Part shown: in pieces, positions 35,650-44,550 of the stretch
How positions within the stretch are numbered: the stretch's first letter is position 1
How the letters are laid out: the number at the start of each line of letters is the position of its first letter
Assembly (NCBI RefSeq): GCF_013170825.1
Contig: NZ_CP033365.1
Location: 7,080,001 to 7,144,000, forward strand
DNA length: 64,000 nt
Origin: Mesorhizobium sp. NZP2298
GTDB lineage: Bacteria; Pseudomonadota; Alphaproteobacteria; Rhizobiales; Rhizobiaceae
Reading direction: 5' to 3'
Program-made: the position numbers and the translations under genes
The notes under the pieces: model-generated
Databases searched by the model: none
What the model was told of the DNA's origin: nothing
What the model saw: only the letters and a program-made list of their open reading frames with translations

Positions 35650-37209
35650 GTGCTGGATCAGTCGCAGGTAGAACGGCTCGAAGCCGAAGCGGTCAATTCC
35701 GCAAAGACGCGACAGCCGCTTTATGCCGCGCGCAAGAAAATCTTTCCGAAGCGGGCCTCCGGCCGTTTCCGCCAGTTCAAATGGCTGGTGATGGCGATCA
35801 CGCTCGGTATCTATTACCTGACGCCGTGGCTGCGCTGGGATCGCGGGCCCTTCGCTCCGGACCAGGCCGTTCTGATTGATCTGGCGAACCGCCGTTTCTA
35901 CTTCTTCTTCATCGAGATCTGGCCGCAGGAATTCTACTACGTCGCCGGCCTTCTCATGATGGCGGGCGTTGGTCTTTTCCTGATCACATCGACGGTCGGG
36001 CGGGCCTGGTGCGGCTATACCTGCCCGCAGACCGTCTGGGTGGACCTGTTCCTTGTCGTGGAACGGGCGATTGAAGGCGATCGCAACGCCCGCATCAAGC
36101 TCGACGCTGCCCCGTGGACCGTTCGCAAGCTCCTCCTGCGCGTTTCCAAGCACGCCGTCTGGCTCGTCATCGCAGCGGCCACGGGCGGCGCCTGGATCTT
36201 CTACTTCGCCGACGCGCCGAAGCTGCTTGGCGAAGTCGTCACTGGCACGGCGGCGCCCGTGGCCTATGTCACGATCGCCGTGCTCACCGGCACCACCTAT
36301 GTGTTTGGCGGGCTGATGCGGGAGCAGGTCTGCACCTACATGTGCCCCTGGCCGCGAATTCAGGCTGCCATGCTCGATGAAAACTCGCTGACCGTCACAT
36401 ACAACGACTGGCGCGGCGAGCCGCGTTCGCGCCACGCCAAGAAGGCCTCGGCGGCCGGGCAATCGGTCGGTGACTGCGTCGATTGCAACGCCTGTGTCGC
36501 CGTCTGCCCCATGGGCATCGACATCCGTGACGGTCAGCAGCTGGAATGCATCACCTGCGCGCTGTGCATCGACGCCTGTGACAGCGTCATGGACAAGCTC
36601 GGCCGAGAACACGGGCTGATTTCCTATGCAACCCTGGCTGACTACAACGCCAACATGGCAGTGGCCACTTCCGGCGGCACTGGTCCGGTCAATCCGGCGC
36701 TCGTAAGAACGGCGAGCGGCAGCTTCGCCGACGGCTTGGCACATTTCCATCTCGGCAAGATCTTCCGGTTGCGCACCTACATCTATCTCGGCGCATGGTC
36801 GGCGATCGGCCTGGTGCTCGTCTATTCGCTGCTGACGCGCGAGCGGCTGGAGCTGAATGTCCTGCATGATCGCAATCCGCAGTTCGTGACGCTCTCGGAC
36901 GGCTCGATCCGGAACGGCTACACGGTCAAGCTGCTCAACATGATACCCCAGCCCAGGACGATCGAGGTCACGCTGCAGGGTCTCGACGGCGGCGAGATGA
37001 GCATCGTTGGCATCGACCAGCCCGCAAGTCGCTCGTTCGCGATTCCGGTCGAACCCGACCGGCTGAAGACGCTCAGAATCTTCGTCAGGCAGCCGGCGGA
37101 CCGCATCAAGAAGCCGGTGCAGAATTTCGAATTTCGCATCGACGACAGGGCGAGTTCCGAATCCGCCGAATACACCGCCAGTTTCAACGCGCCGGAGAGC
37201 AGCAGATGA
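35650..37209 (+). CDS. ccoG: CcoG (FixG) ferredoxin-like cytochrome oxidase assembly protein
   Basis: CcoG is a membrane iron-sulfur protein that reduces copper for CuB insertion into cbb3 oxidase. It has several membrane helices, WCGYTCPQTVWVD and CTYMCPWPRIQAAM, and two ferredoxin-type clusters in CVDCNACVAVCPMGIDIR and CITCALCIDACD. The GTG at 35650 is chosen because GGAG lies six bases upstream; TTG at 35638 is an in-frame alternative without such a site. It overlaps ccoH by four bases. Confidence 0.93.
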   Translation: MLDQSQVERLEAEAVNSAKTRQPLYAARKKIFPKRASGRFRQFKWLVMAITLGIYYLTPWLRWDRGPFAPDQAVLIDLANRRFYFFFIEIWPQEFYYVAGLLMMAGVGLFLITSTVGRAWCGYTCPQTVWVDLFLVVERAIEGDRNARIKLDAAPWTVRKLLLRVSKHAVWLVIAAATGGAWIFYFADAPKLLGEVVTGTAAPVAYVTIAVLTGTTYVFGGLMREQVCTYMCPWPRIQAAMLDENSLTVTYNDWRGEPRSRHAKKASAAGQSVGDCVDCNACVAVCPMGIDIRDGQQLECITCALCIDACDSVMDKLGREHGLISYATLADYNANMAVATSGGTGPVNPALVRTASGSFADGLAHFHLGKIFRLRTYIYLGAWSAIGLVLVYSLLTRERLELNVLHDRNPQFVTLSDGSIRNGYTVKLLNMIPQPRTIEVTLQGLDGGEMSIVGIDQPASRSFAIPVEPDRLKTLRIFVRQPADRIKKPVQNFEFRIDDRASSESAEYTASFNAPESSR

Positions 37210-37721
37210 GCGCCGAAATGCGGAAGCCACGCGAGTTCACCGGCAGGCACATGTTGATCGTCACCCTCAGCTTCTTCGCCGTGGTGATTGGGGTCAACCT
37301 CACCCTGGCCACGCTCGCCCAGAAGAGCTGGACCGGCCTCGTTGTCGAGAACACCTATGTCGCAAGCCAGCAGTTCAACGAAAAAGCACGGAAAGGAAGG
37401 GCACAGGCGGCGCTAGGCTGGACGGGCAGGCTGACCATCACCTCCGGCGAGGTCCGCTACAGCCTTGCCGACAGGAAGGGCAAGCCAGTGCCGCTGCACG
37501 GCGTCAAGATGCTGTTCCGCCACCCGGCCTATGAGACCGAGGATGAAACCCTGACACTTGCCGCGGTGTTCGGAGGCACTCCGGGCGACATACAGGAGTT
37601 TGCCGTCCGGCACACGCCGAAGGATGGCGTCTGGATCGTGGAGATCGATGCGGACGCCGGACTGACGTCACCGTTCCGTGACGTTCGCCGCGTCATGATC
37701 TCGAACGGAGCCCTGCAATGA
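37206..37721 (+). CDS. ccoH: FixH/CcoH assembly protein
   Basis: A 171-residue membrane-anchored protein: RKPREFTGRHMLIVTLSFFA then VVIGVNLTLA forms the single N-terminal helix, followed by a periplasmic domain with SWTGLVVENTYVASQQFN, typical of FixH. It helps assemble cbb3 oxidase with CcoI. ATGA overlaps link it to ccoG and to ccoI. Confidence 0.93.
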   Translation: MSAEMRKPREFTGRHMLIVTLSFFAVVIGVNLTLATLAQKSWTGLVVENTYVASQQFNEKARKGRAQAALGWTGRLTITSGEVRYSLADRKGKPVPLHGVKMLFRHPAYETEDETLTLAAVFGGTPGDIQEFAVRHTPKDGVWIVEIDADAGLTSPFRDVRRVMISNGALQ

Positions 37722-40003
37722 GCTGCTGCGCGCCAGGGGCTGGAATGGCGTCGGAAGTTGCCGCCGCCGCGTCCGCACCGCCGTCGAGCGAGGAGATCAA
37801 GCTGGCGAGCCGCTTTCTGGGCAGCGACATTCACCAGACCGACCTGTCGGTGCCGACGGTTCACTGCGGAGCTTGCATCCAAGCCATCGAGGCTGCGCTG
37901 GGCTCGGTCGAGAACGTCGATTCCGCTCGCGTCAACCTGTCGACGAAGCGTGTGTCGGTGCGCTGGCACGGCGATAGCGTCCCGCCATTCTTTGCCGTGC
38001 TCGGCCGCCTCGGCTATCAGGCGCACCTGTTCGACCCGGAAATTCACGAGAAGGACAGGACGCTTTCGGAGCTGATCCGCGCTGTCGCCGTCGCGGGCTT
38101 CGCCGCCGGCAACATCATGCTGCTCTCGGTATCGGTCTGGTCCGGCGCGGAAGGTCCGACACGCGATCTGTTTCACTGGCTGTCCGCGCTGATCGCCATC
38201 CCGGCGCTCGCCTTCGCCGGCGGCATCTACTTCCGCTCCGCGGCGAACGCGCTGCGCCATGGCCGGATGAACATGGACGTGCCGATCGCGGTGGGGGTTT
38301 CGCTGGCCTACGCGATGAGCCTCTATGAGACCATCAACCACGGCGAGCACGCCTATTTCGACGCTTCGGTATCGCTGCTTTTCTTCCTGTTGATCGGCCG
38401 CACGCTGGACCACGTCATGCGTGAGCGAGCGCGAACCGCGGTCAATGGCCTGTCGCGGCTAGCCGCGCGGGGTTCCATTGTCCTGCGCGACGACGGAACA
38501 CGCGAATACGTGCCCGTCGCCGAGCTCGCGGCAGGAATGCATCTTCTCATCGCGGCCGGAGAGCGGATACCGGTCGACGGCGACATCATCAGCGGGAATT
38601 CCGACCTGGATTGCTCGATCGTCTCCGGCGAGAGCGCGCCCAAGACCGTGAGTGCCGGCACACATGTCCAGGCTGGCACGTTGAACCTGACGGGTCCGCT
38701 GACGATGCAGGCAACCGCCGCAGCGAAGGATTCCTTCCTTGCGGAAATGGTTCGACTGATGGAGGCCGCCGAGGGCGGCCGCTCACGCTACAGGCGGATT
38801 GCGGACCGGGTATCGGCACTCTACGCGCCCGTTGTCCATCTGGCGGCCTTTGTCACATTCCTCGGCTGGATGGTTGCGTCCGGCGATTGGCACCGGGCCA
38901 TGACCATCGCCATCGCCGTGCTTATCATCACCTGCCCCTGCGCGCTCGGCCTGGCCGTGCCGATTGTCCAGGTCGTGGCAGCCCGGCGCCTGTTCGAGGC
39001 CGGCGTCATGGTCAAGGACGGTTCGGCCATGGAGCGTCTCGCGGTGATCGACGCGGCGGTGTTCGACAAGACCGGGACGTTGACCCTGGGGCTGCCCAGA
39101 CTGGTCAATGCCGCATCAATCGATCCGGCCATGCTGGCGATCGCGGCCGACATGGCAGCTCATTCCCGGCACCCGTTTTCAAAGGCTCTGGCGACATACG
39201 GAAACGATCGTAGCCGAACCAAGTTCGACCGCGTGCAGGAAGAGCCCGGCTTCGGCATCGAAGCGTTCGCCGGCGGCGACACCTGGCGCCTTGGCCGGCG
39301 CGGCTGGGCAGGGTGGAAGGCCCGTACGGGCGGTGAAGGAAAATATGGCGGCCTTGGCGGCACGGTTCTCGCCAAGAATGGCAGGATCGTCGCTTGCTTC
39401 GCCTTCGAGGATGCCACGCGACCCGATGCGAAGGCGGCGGTAGGGAGATTGAAGGATGCCGGCATCCCGGTCGAGATGCTCTCCGGCGATACTGCGAGGG
39501 CCTGCGCCGAGGTGGCGGGGATCCTCGGCATCGATCGCTTTGTGCCGGCCTTGCTGCCCTCGGGAAAGGTCGAGAGGATAGAGACGTTGACCCGCGCCGG
39601 TCACAAGGTGCTGATGGTGGGCGATGGCCTCAACGACACGCCGGCGCTTGGCGCCGCTCATGTCTCGATGGCTCCGGCGACCGCCGCCGACATTGGTCGC
39701 AAAGCCGCGGATTTCGTCTTCCTGCGCGAGAGCCTGTTGGCCGTACCGCTCGCCCTGGATGTCTCGCGCAAGGCTGGCCGGCTCATACGCCAGAACATCG
39801 CAATCGCGATCATCTACAACGCATTCGCCGTGCCGATCGCCATCCTCGGATATGTGACGCCGCTCATCGCGGCGATCGCGATGAGCGCTTCATCGCTGAT
39901 CGTGATCGCAAATGCGATGCGGCTTCAGGCCACGGCGAAAGCGGCACCTGACGCGGCTCCGGCCAGGCGCCGCACCGACGTCATCCAAGCGGCCCATCCA
40001 TGA
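37718..40003 (+). CDS. ccoI: Copper-exporting P1B ATPase CcoI (FixI)
   Basis: CcoI delivers copper to the cbb3 oxidase by exporting it to the periplasm. The 761-residue protein has an N-terminal metal-binding domain (Cys50 and Cys53 in HCGACIQA), the membrane motif CPC (406-408 in ITCPCALG), the phosphorylation motif DKTGT (Asp450) and MVGDGLNDTPALGAAHVSM. A cysteine-rich start (MSCCAPG) may add metal binding. Overlaps with ccoH and ccoS by four bases. Confidence 0.96.
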   Translation: MSCCAPGAGMASEVAAAASAPPSSEEIKLASRFLGSDIHQTDLSVPTVHCGACIQAIEAALGSVENVDSARVNLSTKRVSVRWHGDSVPPFFAVLGRLGYQAHLFDPEIHEKDRTLSELIRAVAVAGFAAGNIMLLSVSVWSGAEGPTRDLFHWLSALIAIPALAFAGGIYFRSAANALRHGRMNMDVPIAVGVSLAYAMSLYETINHGEHAYFDASVSLLFFLLIGRTLDHVMRERARTAVNGLSRLAARGSIVLRDDGTREYVPVAELAAGMHLLIAAGERIPVDGDIISGNSDLDCSIVSGESAPKTVSAGTHVQAGTLNLTGPLTMQATAAAKDSFLAEMVRLMEAAEGGRSRYRRIADRVSALYAPVVHLAAFVTFLGWMVASGDWHRAMTIAIAVLIITCPCALGLAVPIVQVVAARRLFEAGVMVKDGSAMERLAVIDAAVFDKTGTLTLGLPRLVNAASIDPAMLAIAADMAAHSRHPFSKALATYGNDRSRTKFDRVQEEPGFGIEAFAGGDTWRLGRRGWAGWKARTGGEGKYGGLGGTVLAKNGRIVACFAFEDATRPDAKAAVGRLKDAGIPVEMLSGDTARACAEVAGILGIDRFVPALLPSGKVERIETLTRAGHKVLMVGDGLNDTPALGAAHVSMAPATAADIGRKAADFVFLRESLLAVPLALDVSRKAGRLIRQNIAIAIIYNAFAVPIAILGYVTPLIAAIAMSASSLIVIANAMRLQATAKAAPDAAPARRRTDVIQAAHP

Positions 40004-40170
40004 CCACGCTCGTCTACCTCATTCCGGTAGCCCTCTTCCTGGGGGCGCTCGGTTTGTCCGGCTTCCTGTGGGCCTTACGCAGCGGCCAGTACGAGGATCT
40101 CGACGGAGCTGCCGAGCGGATACTGATCGAGCCCGATGTGCAAGACAATGAAGGCCTGCGATCAAACTGA
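40000..40170 (+). CDS. ccoS: cbb3 oxidase maturation protein CcoS (FixS)
   Basis: The 56-residue membrane peptide starts MTTLVYLIPVALFLGALGLS and continues GFLWALRSGQYEDLDGAAER, the FixS signature (one helix then WxLxxGQYxDLxG). It is needed for haem or copper loading of the oxidase. It overlaps ccoI by four bases and ends just before a CBS-domain gene. Confidence 0.93.
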   Translation: MTTLVYLIPVALFLGALGLSGFLWALRSGQYEDLDGAAERILIEPDVQDNEGLRSN

Positions 40171-40180
40171 TGCAGATCAA
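40167..40180. promoter_or_regulatory. FNR-like box, imperfect
   Basis: CTGAT-GCAG-ATCAA, one mismatch in the left half, overlapping the ccoS stop; centre 62 bp before the CBS protein start. Confidence 0.5.
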
Positions 40181-40235
40181 AGCGCCGACGCTCCCGGCGT
40201 TCCAGAAAATGCCTGAGGAAGAGCAGGAGGCACCG

Positions 40236-40931
40236 ATGCAAGCGCAGGACATCATGACGACACCGGTGATCTCAATCGATGCTTCGGCCTCGATCGCCGA
40301 CGCGGCCGACCTGATGTTGACCAGGAAGATCAGCTGCCTGCCGGCCACACGCGACGGTGTGGTGGTTGGCATCATCAGCGAAGGTGACTTCCTCCGGCGC
40401 AAGGAACTTGGCACCCAGCGTGTTCGTCCTCGCTGGCTCGAATTTCTGACCGGCCCCGGCAAGATCGCCGATGAGTATGTGCACACAGCCGGCCGCCGGG
40501 TTGGCGACGTCATGACGACGGACGTCGTCTCGGCACCGCCTGGGGCATCGCTGGGCGAGATCGTCGAATTGATGGCTGACCACGACATCAAGAATGTGCC
40601 GATCCTCGATCAGGGCAGACTGGCCGGGATCATAACCCGCTCCGACTTGTTGCGCGCCCTGCTGCGGATCCTGCCCAAAACCGGCGCCGCGACTACCGAT
40701 GACGAGGTCATACGCAGGAAGATCATTGCCGAGCTGCAGGGGCAATCCTGGAGCGGCGGCGATCTTATCGGCGTTACTGTCGATAGGGGTGACGTTGAAC
40801 TGAGCGGCGCCATTTTCGACGAGCGTCAGCGAAAGGCCGCTGTCGTTGCGGCCGAGAACGTCGCCGGGGTCAAGAAGGTCACGGACAAACTCTTTTGCGC
40901 CGGGCCGTTCTCGGTCCTGCTTCTCTCCTAG
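40236..40931 (+). CDS. CBS-pair protein with C-terminal BON-like domain
   Basis: The 231-residue protein has two CBS motifs (MTTPVISIDASASIADAADL and MTTDVVSAPPGASLGEIVEL) and a final ligand-binding-like segment (LIGVTVDRGDVELSGAIFDE) resembling a BON domain. CBS pairs bind adenine nucleotides. A perfect AGGAGG six bases before 40236 decides the start over the ATG at 40170. It follows ccoS closely and may be co-transcribed or use the box at 40167. Confidence 0.85.
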   Translation: MQAQDIMTTPVISIDASASIADAADLMLTRKISCLPATRDGVVVGIISEGDFLRRKELGTQRVRPRWLEFLTGPGKIADEYVHTAGRRVGDVMTTDVVSAPPGASLGEIVELMADHDIKNVPILDQGRLAGIITRSDLLRALLRILPKTGAATTDDEVIRRKIIAELQGQSWSGGDLIGVTVDRGDVELSGAIFDERQRKAAVVAAENVAGVKKVTDKLFCAGPFSVLLLS

Positions 40932-41042
40932 AAGACGCCACAGAGCCTGGCGGAACCGCTCCCCAACAGCGCATCGCCAAAGGGAGATTTCGGGCTGCAT
41001 GGCCGCCCGGTCCAGTCCAGCATTCCGGCGCCCGCTTCCCCC

Positions 41043-41591
41043 TTAAATCGCGAACGAGGGTATCAAGGGCCGAACCAACAACAGCGCGAAGGCAATGAGC
41101 GCCGCGCCGGCGATTGTATCTGCTATCTTCCTGCCGCCGCTCAGCCGCCTGCCCAGCAACAGCCACATCGATCCGGTAATTGCCGTGATCATAAGCAGCG
41201 CGATCCAAGCGATGCCCCGCGCGGCTGCTTCGATGTCCATCGGCACGATGGCCACGCAATAGATGAACGCCTTCGGATTGAGGACGGTGGTTGCCACGAT
41301 GGAAATGCCACCACCGTTCCCGGTTGCGTCGTCGCGTTTGACGGCGATCAGGCGAAAGCCAAGTATTACGAGCCATGCAGCGGCAACCAGTTGAACCATC
41401 TGGATGGTGCCAGGCGGCACCAGGGAACGCAGGGAAAGCCAGAAGGCTGCCGCGATCCCGTATCCGCATGCCTGCGCGACAAGGAGCGTAGCGGCGTTCC
41501 CTCGCTTGACTGCGCCCGCCGCCAGAAGAGCATTGGTTGGCCCCGGCGCGGCAAAAAGCAGGAATGCTTCCAGAAAATGCAGATTATCCAA
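41043..41591 (-). CDS. LysE/RhtB-family exporter
   Basis: The 182-residue membrane protein has the family start FLLFAAPGPTNALLAAGAVK and about six helices, with TVLNPKAFIYC in the middle. The family exports amino acids such as lysine or threonine. A TTG start at 41591 is used; it is slightly shorter than most family members, so the N-terminus may be uncertain. It is on its own between the CBS gene and the DUF6455 gene. Substrate unknown. Confidence 0.78.
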   Translation of the reverse strand: MDNLHFLEAFLLFAAPGPTNALLAAGAVKRGNAATLLVAQACGYGIAAAFWLSLRSLVPPGTIQMVQLVAAAWLVILGFRLIAVKRDDATGNGGGISIVATTVLNPKAFIYCVAIVPMDIEAAARGIAWIALLMITAITGSMWLLLGRRLSGGRKIADTIAGAALIAFALLLVRPLIPSFAI

Positions 41592-41757
41592 ACTGCCTGC
41601 CTCGTATGCGAACCTGTCAACGACAGCAGTCCACTTGAGCAGACTGTCGTCAAAAGCCTCCTGGACCGTCAGCTCGTCGCAAGGGCGAAATCGTCCGTCG
41701 CCGGCTGGAACAAGGGCGCACCGCAGCAGCCAATCCGGCTACGGCGTTGGTGTTCCA

Positions 41758-42018
41758 TCAACGGATAGATTGCAACCGGGCGATCAAATCGCCATTGCGG
41801 CAATAGGCCGGCGGGTGATCCGCATGCGCCGTCTGATCCAGCCAGGTCGCGCATTCCTCCTGGTGGCGGCAGGACCGGCACCGGTCCACCGCGCGATTGG
41901 TGACGGCGACGTGATCCGCCACGATTTTCAGCGGCCTGTCGACGCCCAATTTCTGCATCATGCGCCCCATCAAGGCCGTTCGAGCATCAAGTCCAATCAG
42001 ATATTCGAGAAAGTTCAT
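41758..42018 (-). CDS. DUF6455-like small protein under an FNR box
   Basis: An 86-residue soluble protein starting MNFLEYLIGLDARTALMGRM, with a cysteine pattern CRSCRHQEECATWL that resembles the DUF6455 family. The function is not known to me; cysteines could hold metal. GAGGAG lies nine bases before the start at 42018. A perfect FNR box (42071-42084) lies 60 bp upstream, so it should be induced at low oxygen. Confidence 0.75.
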   Translation of the reverse strand: MNFLEYLIGLDARTALMGRMMQKLGVDRPLKIVADHVAVTNRAVDRCRSCRHQEECATWLDQTAHADHPPAYCRNGDLIARLQSIR

Positions 42019-42070
42019 GTCGTCACACTCCTCACACAGCAATCATTGCCATGCCAAGCGGCGTGTGACG

Positions 42071-42084
42071 TTGATCTCCATCAA
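42071..42084. promoter_or_regulatory. FNR box, perfect palindrome
   Basis: TTGAT-CTCC-ATCAA, centred 60 bp before the DUF6455-like gene (minus strand). Confidence 0.85.
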
Positions 42085-42204
42085 CGAGGGCCGTTCCGTT
42101 CCGGGAATTGCTTCCGCTGGACAAGGCCACCTTCTCGCCCAGCGCAGTCAGCGCTGAATACAGCGTGGCTCGCCTGGATATGATGACCTCGGTAAAGCCG
42201 CCGT

Positions 42205-42830
42205 CCTGGCCTGCGGTCCCAAACATAGCGCCAATGCCCGCGGTCAGCGCCATCGCCAGCGCTCCCCAAAAGGTGACCCGAGCGGTGGCCTTCAATACGT
42301 TGGCGCCGCGCGCCAATCGCGCCCAGCACCGCAAGGAATAGCAGCGATGCAATCGAGACTACCGCAACCAGTCTCGCGGGTGGCGCAAGCATCACCATTG
42401 CCAATGGCATGATCGCACCGATTGAAAACGCCGCCGCCGAAGCCAGCGCCGCCAGGATCGGTGGTGCAGCGGTAATCTCGGAAATACCAAGCTCGTCGCG
42501 GGCGTGTGCGCCAAGCGCGTCCTTGGCCATCAATTGGTCAGCCACCTGCAACGCCAATTGAGGCCCCACGCCGCGATCGATGTATATCAGGGCAAGCTCC
42601 TGCCTCTCGAACTCGGGTTGCGTCGCCTATTCGTCTCGCTCACGGGCGAGATCCGCCTTCTCGGTATCGGCCTGGGGACTGACGGACACATATTCGCAGG
42701 CCGCCATCGACATGGCGCCCGCCACGAGGCTGGCGACGCCTGCCACCAGGACATTGGTCGTGGTGGCGTTGGCGGCTGCAACCCCGATGATCAGGCTGGC
42801 CCTCGAAACGATGCCCTCAAGCGCAGGAAT
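42205..42830 (-). pseudogene. VIT/CCC1-family metal transporter, broken
   Basis: The minus strand reads GIVSRASLIIGVAAANATTT, VAGVASLVAGAMSMAACEYV and SVSPQADTEKADLARERDE, typical of VIT1/CCC1 transporters (iron or manganese), followed by an in-frame TAG (42627-42629). The reading goes on through IDRGVGPQLALQVADQLMAK and ELGISEITAAPPILAALASA, then changes frame near 42308 to GANVLKATARVTFWGALAMA then LTAGIGAMFG. The N-terminal helix is missing. A nonsense codon, a frameshift and a truncated start make it non-functional. Confidence 0.75.
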
Positions 42831-42864
42831 GCAGCTTCATTACTCCCTGACCGGAACAAATACC

Positions 42865-42878
42865 CTGATCCAAGTCAA
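42865..42878. promoter_or_regulatory. FNR-like box, imperfect, upstream of the flavin electron-transfer set
   Basis: Read on the minus strand: TTGAC-TTGG-ATCAG. The centre is 148 bp before the gene at 43020; weak match. Confidence 0.35.
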
Positions 42879-43019
42879 ATGGCTGCGCCGATTCGGCCTG
42901 CGACACTTTTCGCGGGCCAAGGCGCGCTGACAGCCAGCTGTCAGCTAACTCATGAGACATTGTCGCCAGAAGGCATGCAACGGTCCGGCCGCTGCGCCTG
43001 AAGCCAGGATGCAATTCTT

Positions 43020-43805
43020 ATGAAACAAATCGCCTTATCGCTCTTCGTGATCGCCTCATCAGGCGCCTATGTCTGGGATCAGGCAGGCACAGCGCCGGCC
43101 AACGACTTGATCGATGCGGACGGTGCCGCCAATGCCGCAACGCAGAGCACTCCGCAGCCATTCGTTCCACAGGCGTCGGCCGATCCGGTCGCAGTGCCAG
43201 CGGCGTCGCTGCGCAAAATTCCCCAGAATGCGCAGCGGGAGCCGACTCCGCTGAGGCCGATTGATGCCAGAGCGGACAACACGGCAGCCGTTGCAGCCGC
43301 TCCAAAGCCGGTACTTGCTCCCAGCCCGCCGCAGGCCGCGAGGCTTGCGCCTCCTCCACCGAAGCAAAATGCCGCGCCGGCGATTGCCGAGGCGCGCATG
43401 CCGGATGCACCAACGTTCGCGGTGACGCCTGCGGTCTATATTCCAATCCCGCAGCCGAGGCCGGCATACCCGCAAGCAACCGCGCGCGTGATTCATACCG
43501 GGATGAAGGTCGCGGCCCACGGCTATGCCGACGGGGTCTACACCGGCCCCGCGGCCGACGCCTACTACGGTATCATCCAAATCCAGGCGCTCGTCCAGGG
43601 CGGCCGCCTGACGGCGCTCAAGGTACTGAAATACCCCAATGACCGCCGCACCTCCATCAGCATCAACCGGCAGGCGTTGCCCATGCTGCGCGATGAGGCG
43701 ATCAGCGCGCAAAGCGCAGATGTCGACATCATCTCGGGCGCCACGCTGACCAGCAGGGCCTTTATCCAATCACTGGGCGGCGCCTTGAAGAAGGCCTCAT
43801 CGTAA
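43020..43805 (+). CDS. Periplasmic FMN-binding domain protein with covalent flavin site
   Basis: A 261-residue protein with an N-terminal signal or anchor (MKQIALSLFVIASSGAYVW), a long Pro/Ala-rich linker (residues about 22-155) and a C-terminal FMN_bind domain (about 160-258). The flavinylation motif DIISGATLTS (residues 236-245, target Thr244) is the one modified by ApbE, whose gene follows after 4 bp. The protein should hold FMN on a flexible tether outside the membrane and carry electrons. It begins a three-gene operon with apbE and a fused membrane reductase. Its electron acceptor is not visible. Confidence 0.85.
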   Translation: MKQIALSLFVIASSGAYVWDQAGTAPANDLIDADGAANAATQSTPQPFVPQASADPVAVPAASLRKIPQNAQREPTPLRPIDARADNTAAVAAAPKPVLAPSPPQAARLAPPPPKQNAAPAIAEARMPDAPTFAVTPAVYIPIPQPRPAYPQATARVIHTGMKVAAHGYADGVYTGPAADAYYGIIQIQALVQGGRLTALKVLKYPNDRRTSISINRQALPMLRDEAISAQSADVDIISGATLTSRAFIQSLGGALKKASS

Positions 43806-43809
43806 TTTC

Positions 43810-44550
43810 ATGCGCGAGACGAGAATAATGATGGGCATGCCCATTACCGTCGACCTCGGCCGCTCGGCTGGCGACCTCGGCGGGCAGGTCTTCGACTATT
43901 TCGACGATGTCGACCGGCGTTTCAGCACTTACCGTCAGGACAGCGAGATCTCGGCCATAAACCGGGGCGACATTCCGGTCCGCGACTGGAGCGGACAGAT
44001 GATGGACGTGATCAGGATTGCGGAGCAAACCAGAAGGGAAACTGCCGGGTATTTCGACATCCACAGGCCCGACGGCGCGCTCGACCCCTCCGGCATCGTC
44101 AAGGGCTGGGCCATCCGCAACGCAGCCGAAATCGTCCGTCGGGCGGACGTCAGCGACTTCTTCATCGAGGCGGGCGGCGACATCCAATCCTCCGGCAGGA
44201 ATGCGTCCGGTCGAGACTGGAGCGTCGGCATCCGCAATCCCTTCCAGGCGAATGAGATCGTCAAGGTGGTCTATCCGCGTGGACATGGCGTCGCCACTTC
44301 CGGCACATATGCGCGCGGGCAGCACATCTACAATCCCCGCGCGACTCATGACCCAATCAGCGACATCGTCAGCCTGACCGTTATCGGCGCCGATGTGCTC
44401 GAGGCCGACCGCTTCGCCACAGCCGCCTTTGCGATGGGCAGGGACGGCATCCTCTTCATAGAGCAGACGCAAGGGCTCGAAGGATATCTCATCGACAGCA
44501 ACCGCCGTGCGACACCGACAAGCGGCTTTGGAGTCTTCTGCCAGCCATGA
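43810..44550 (+). CDS. apbE: FAD:protein FMN transferase
   Basis: ApbE attaches FMN from FAD to a threonine of flavoproteins. The 246-residue protein starts MRETRIMMGMPITVDL, with RRFSTYRQDSEISAINRG, DPSGIVKGWAI and EAGGDIQSSG in the right order for the family. It lacks a lipoprotein signal and is shorter than most ApbE proteins. The FMN_bind gene upstream is its obvious substrate. Its stop overlaps the next start by four bases. Confidence 0.9.
   Translation: MRETRIMMGMPITVDLGRSAGDLGGQVFDYFDDVDRRFSTYRQDSEISAINRGDIPVRDWSGQMMDVIRIAEQTRRETAGYFDIHRPDGALDPSGIVKGWAIRNAAEIVRRADVSDFFIEAGGDIQSSGRNASGRDWSVGIRNPFQANEIVKVVYPRGHGVATSGTYARGQHIYNPRATHDPISDIVSLTVIGADVLEADRFATAAFAMGRDGILFIEQTQGLEGYLIDSNRRATPTSGFGVFCQP

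Noticed and set aside
35575..37230. 551-codon minus-strand open frame
   Set aside because: Antisense to ccoG, which has both ferredoxin clusters intact.
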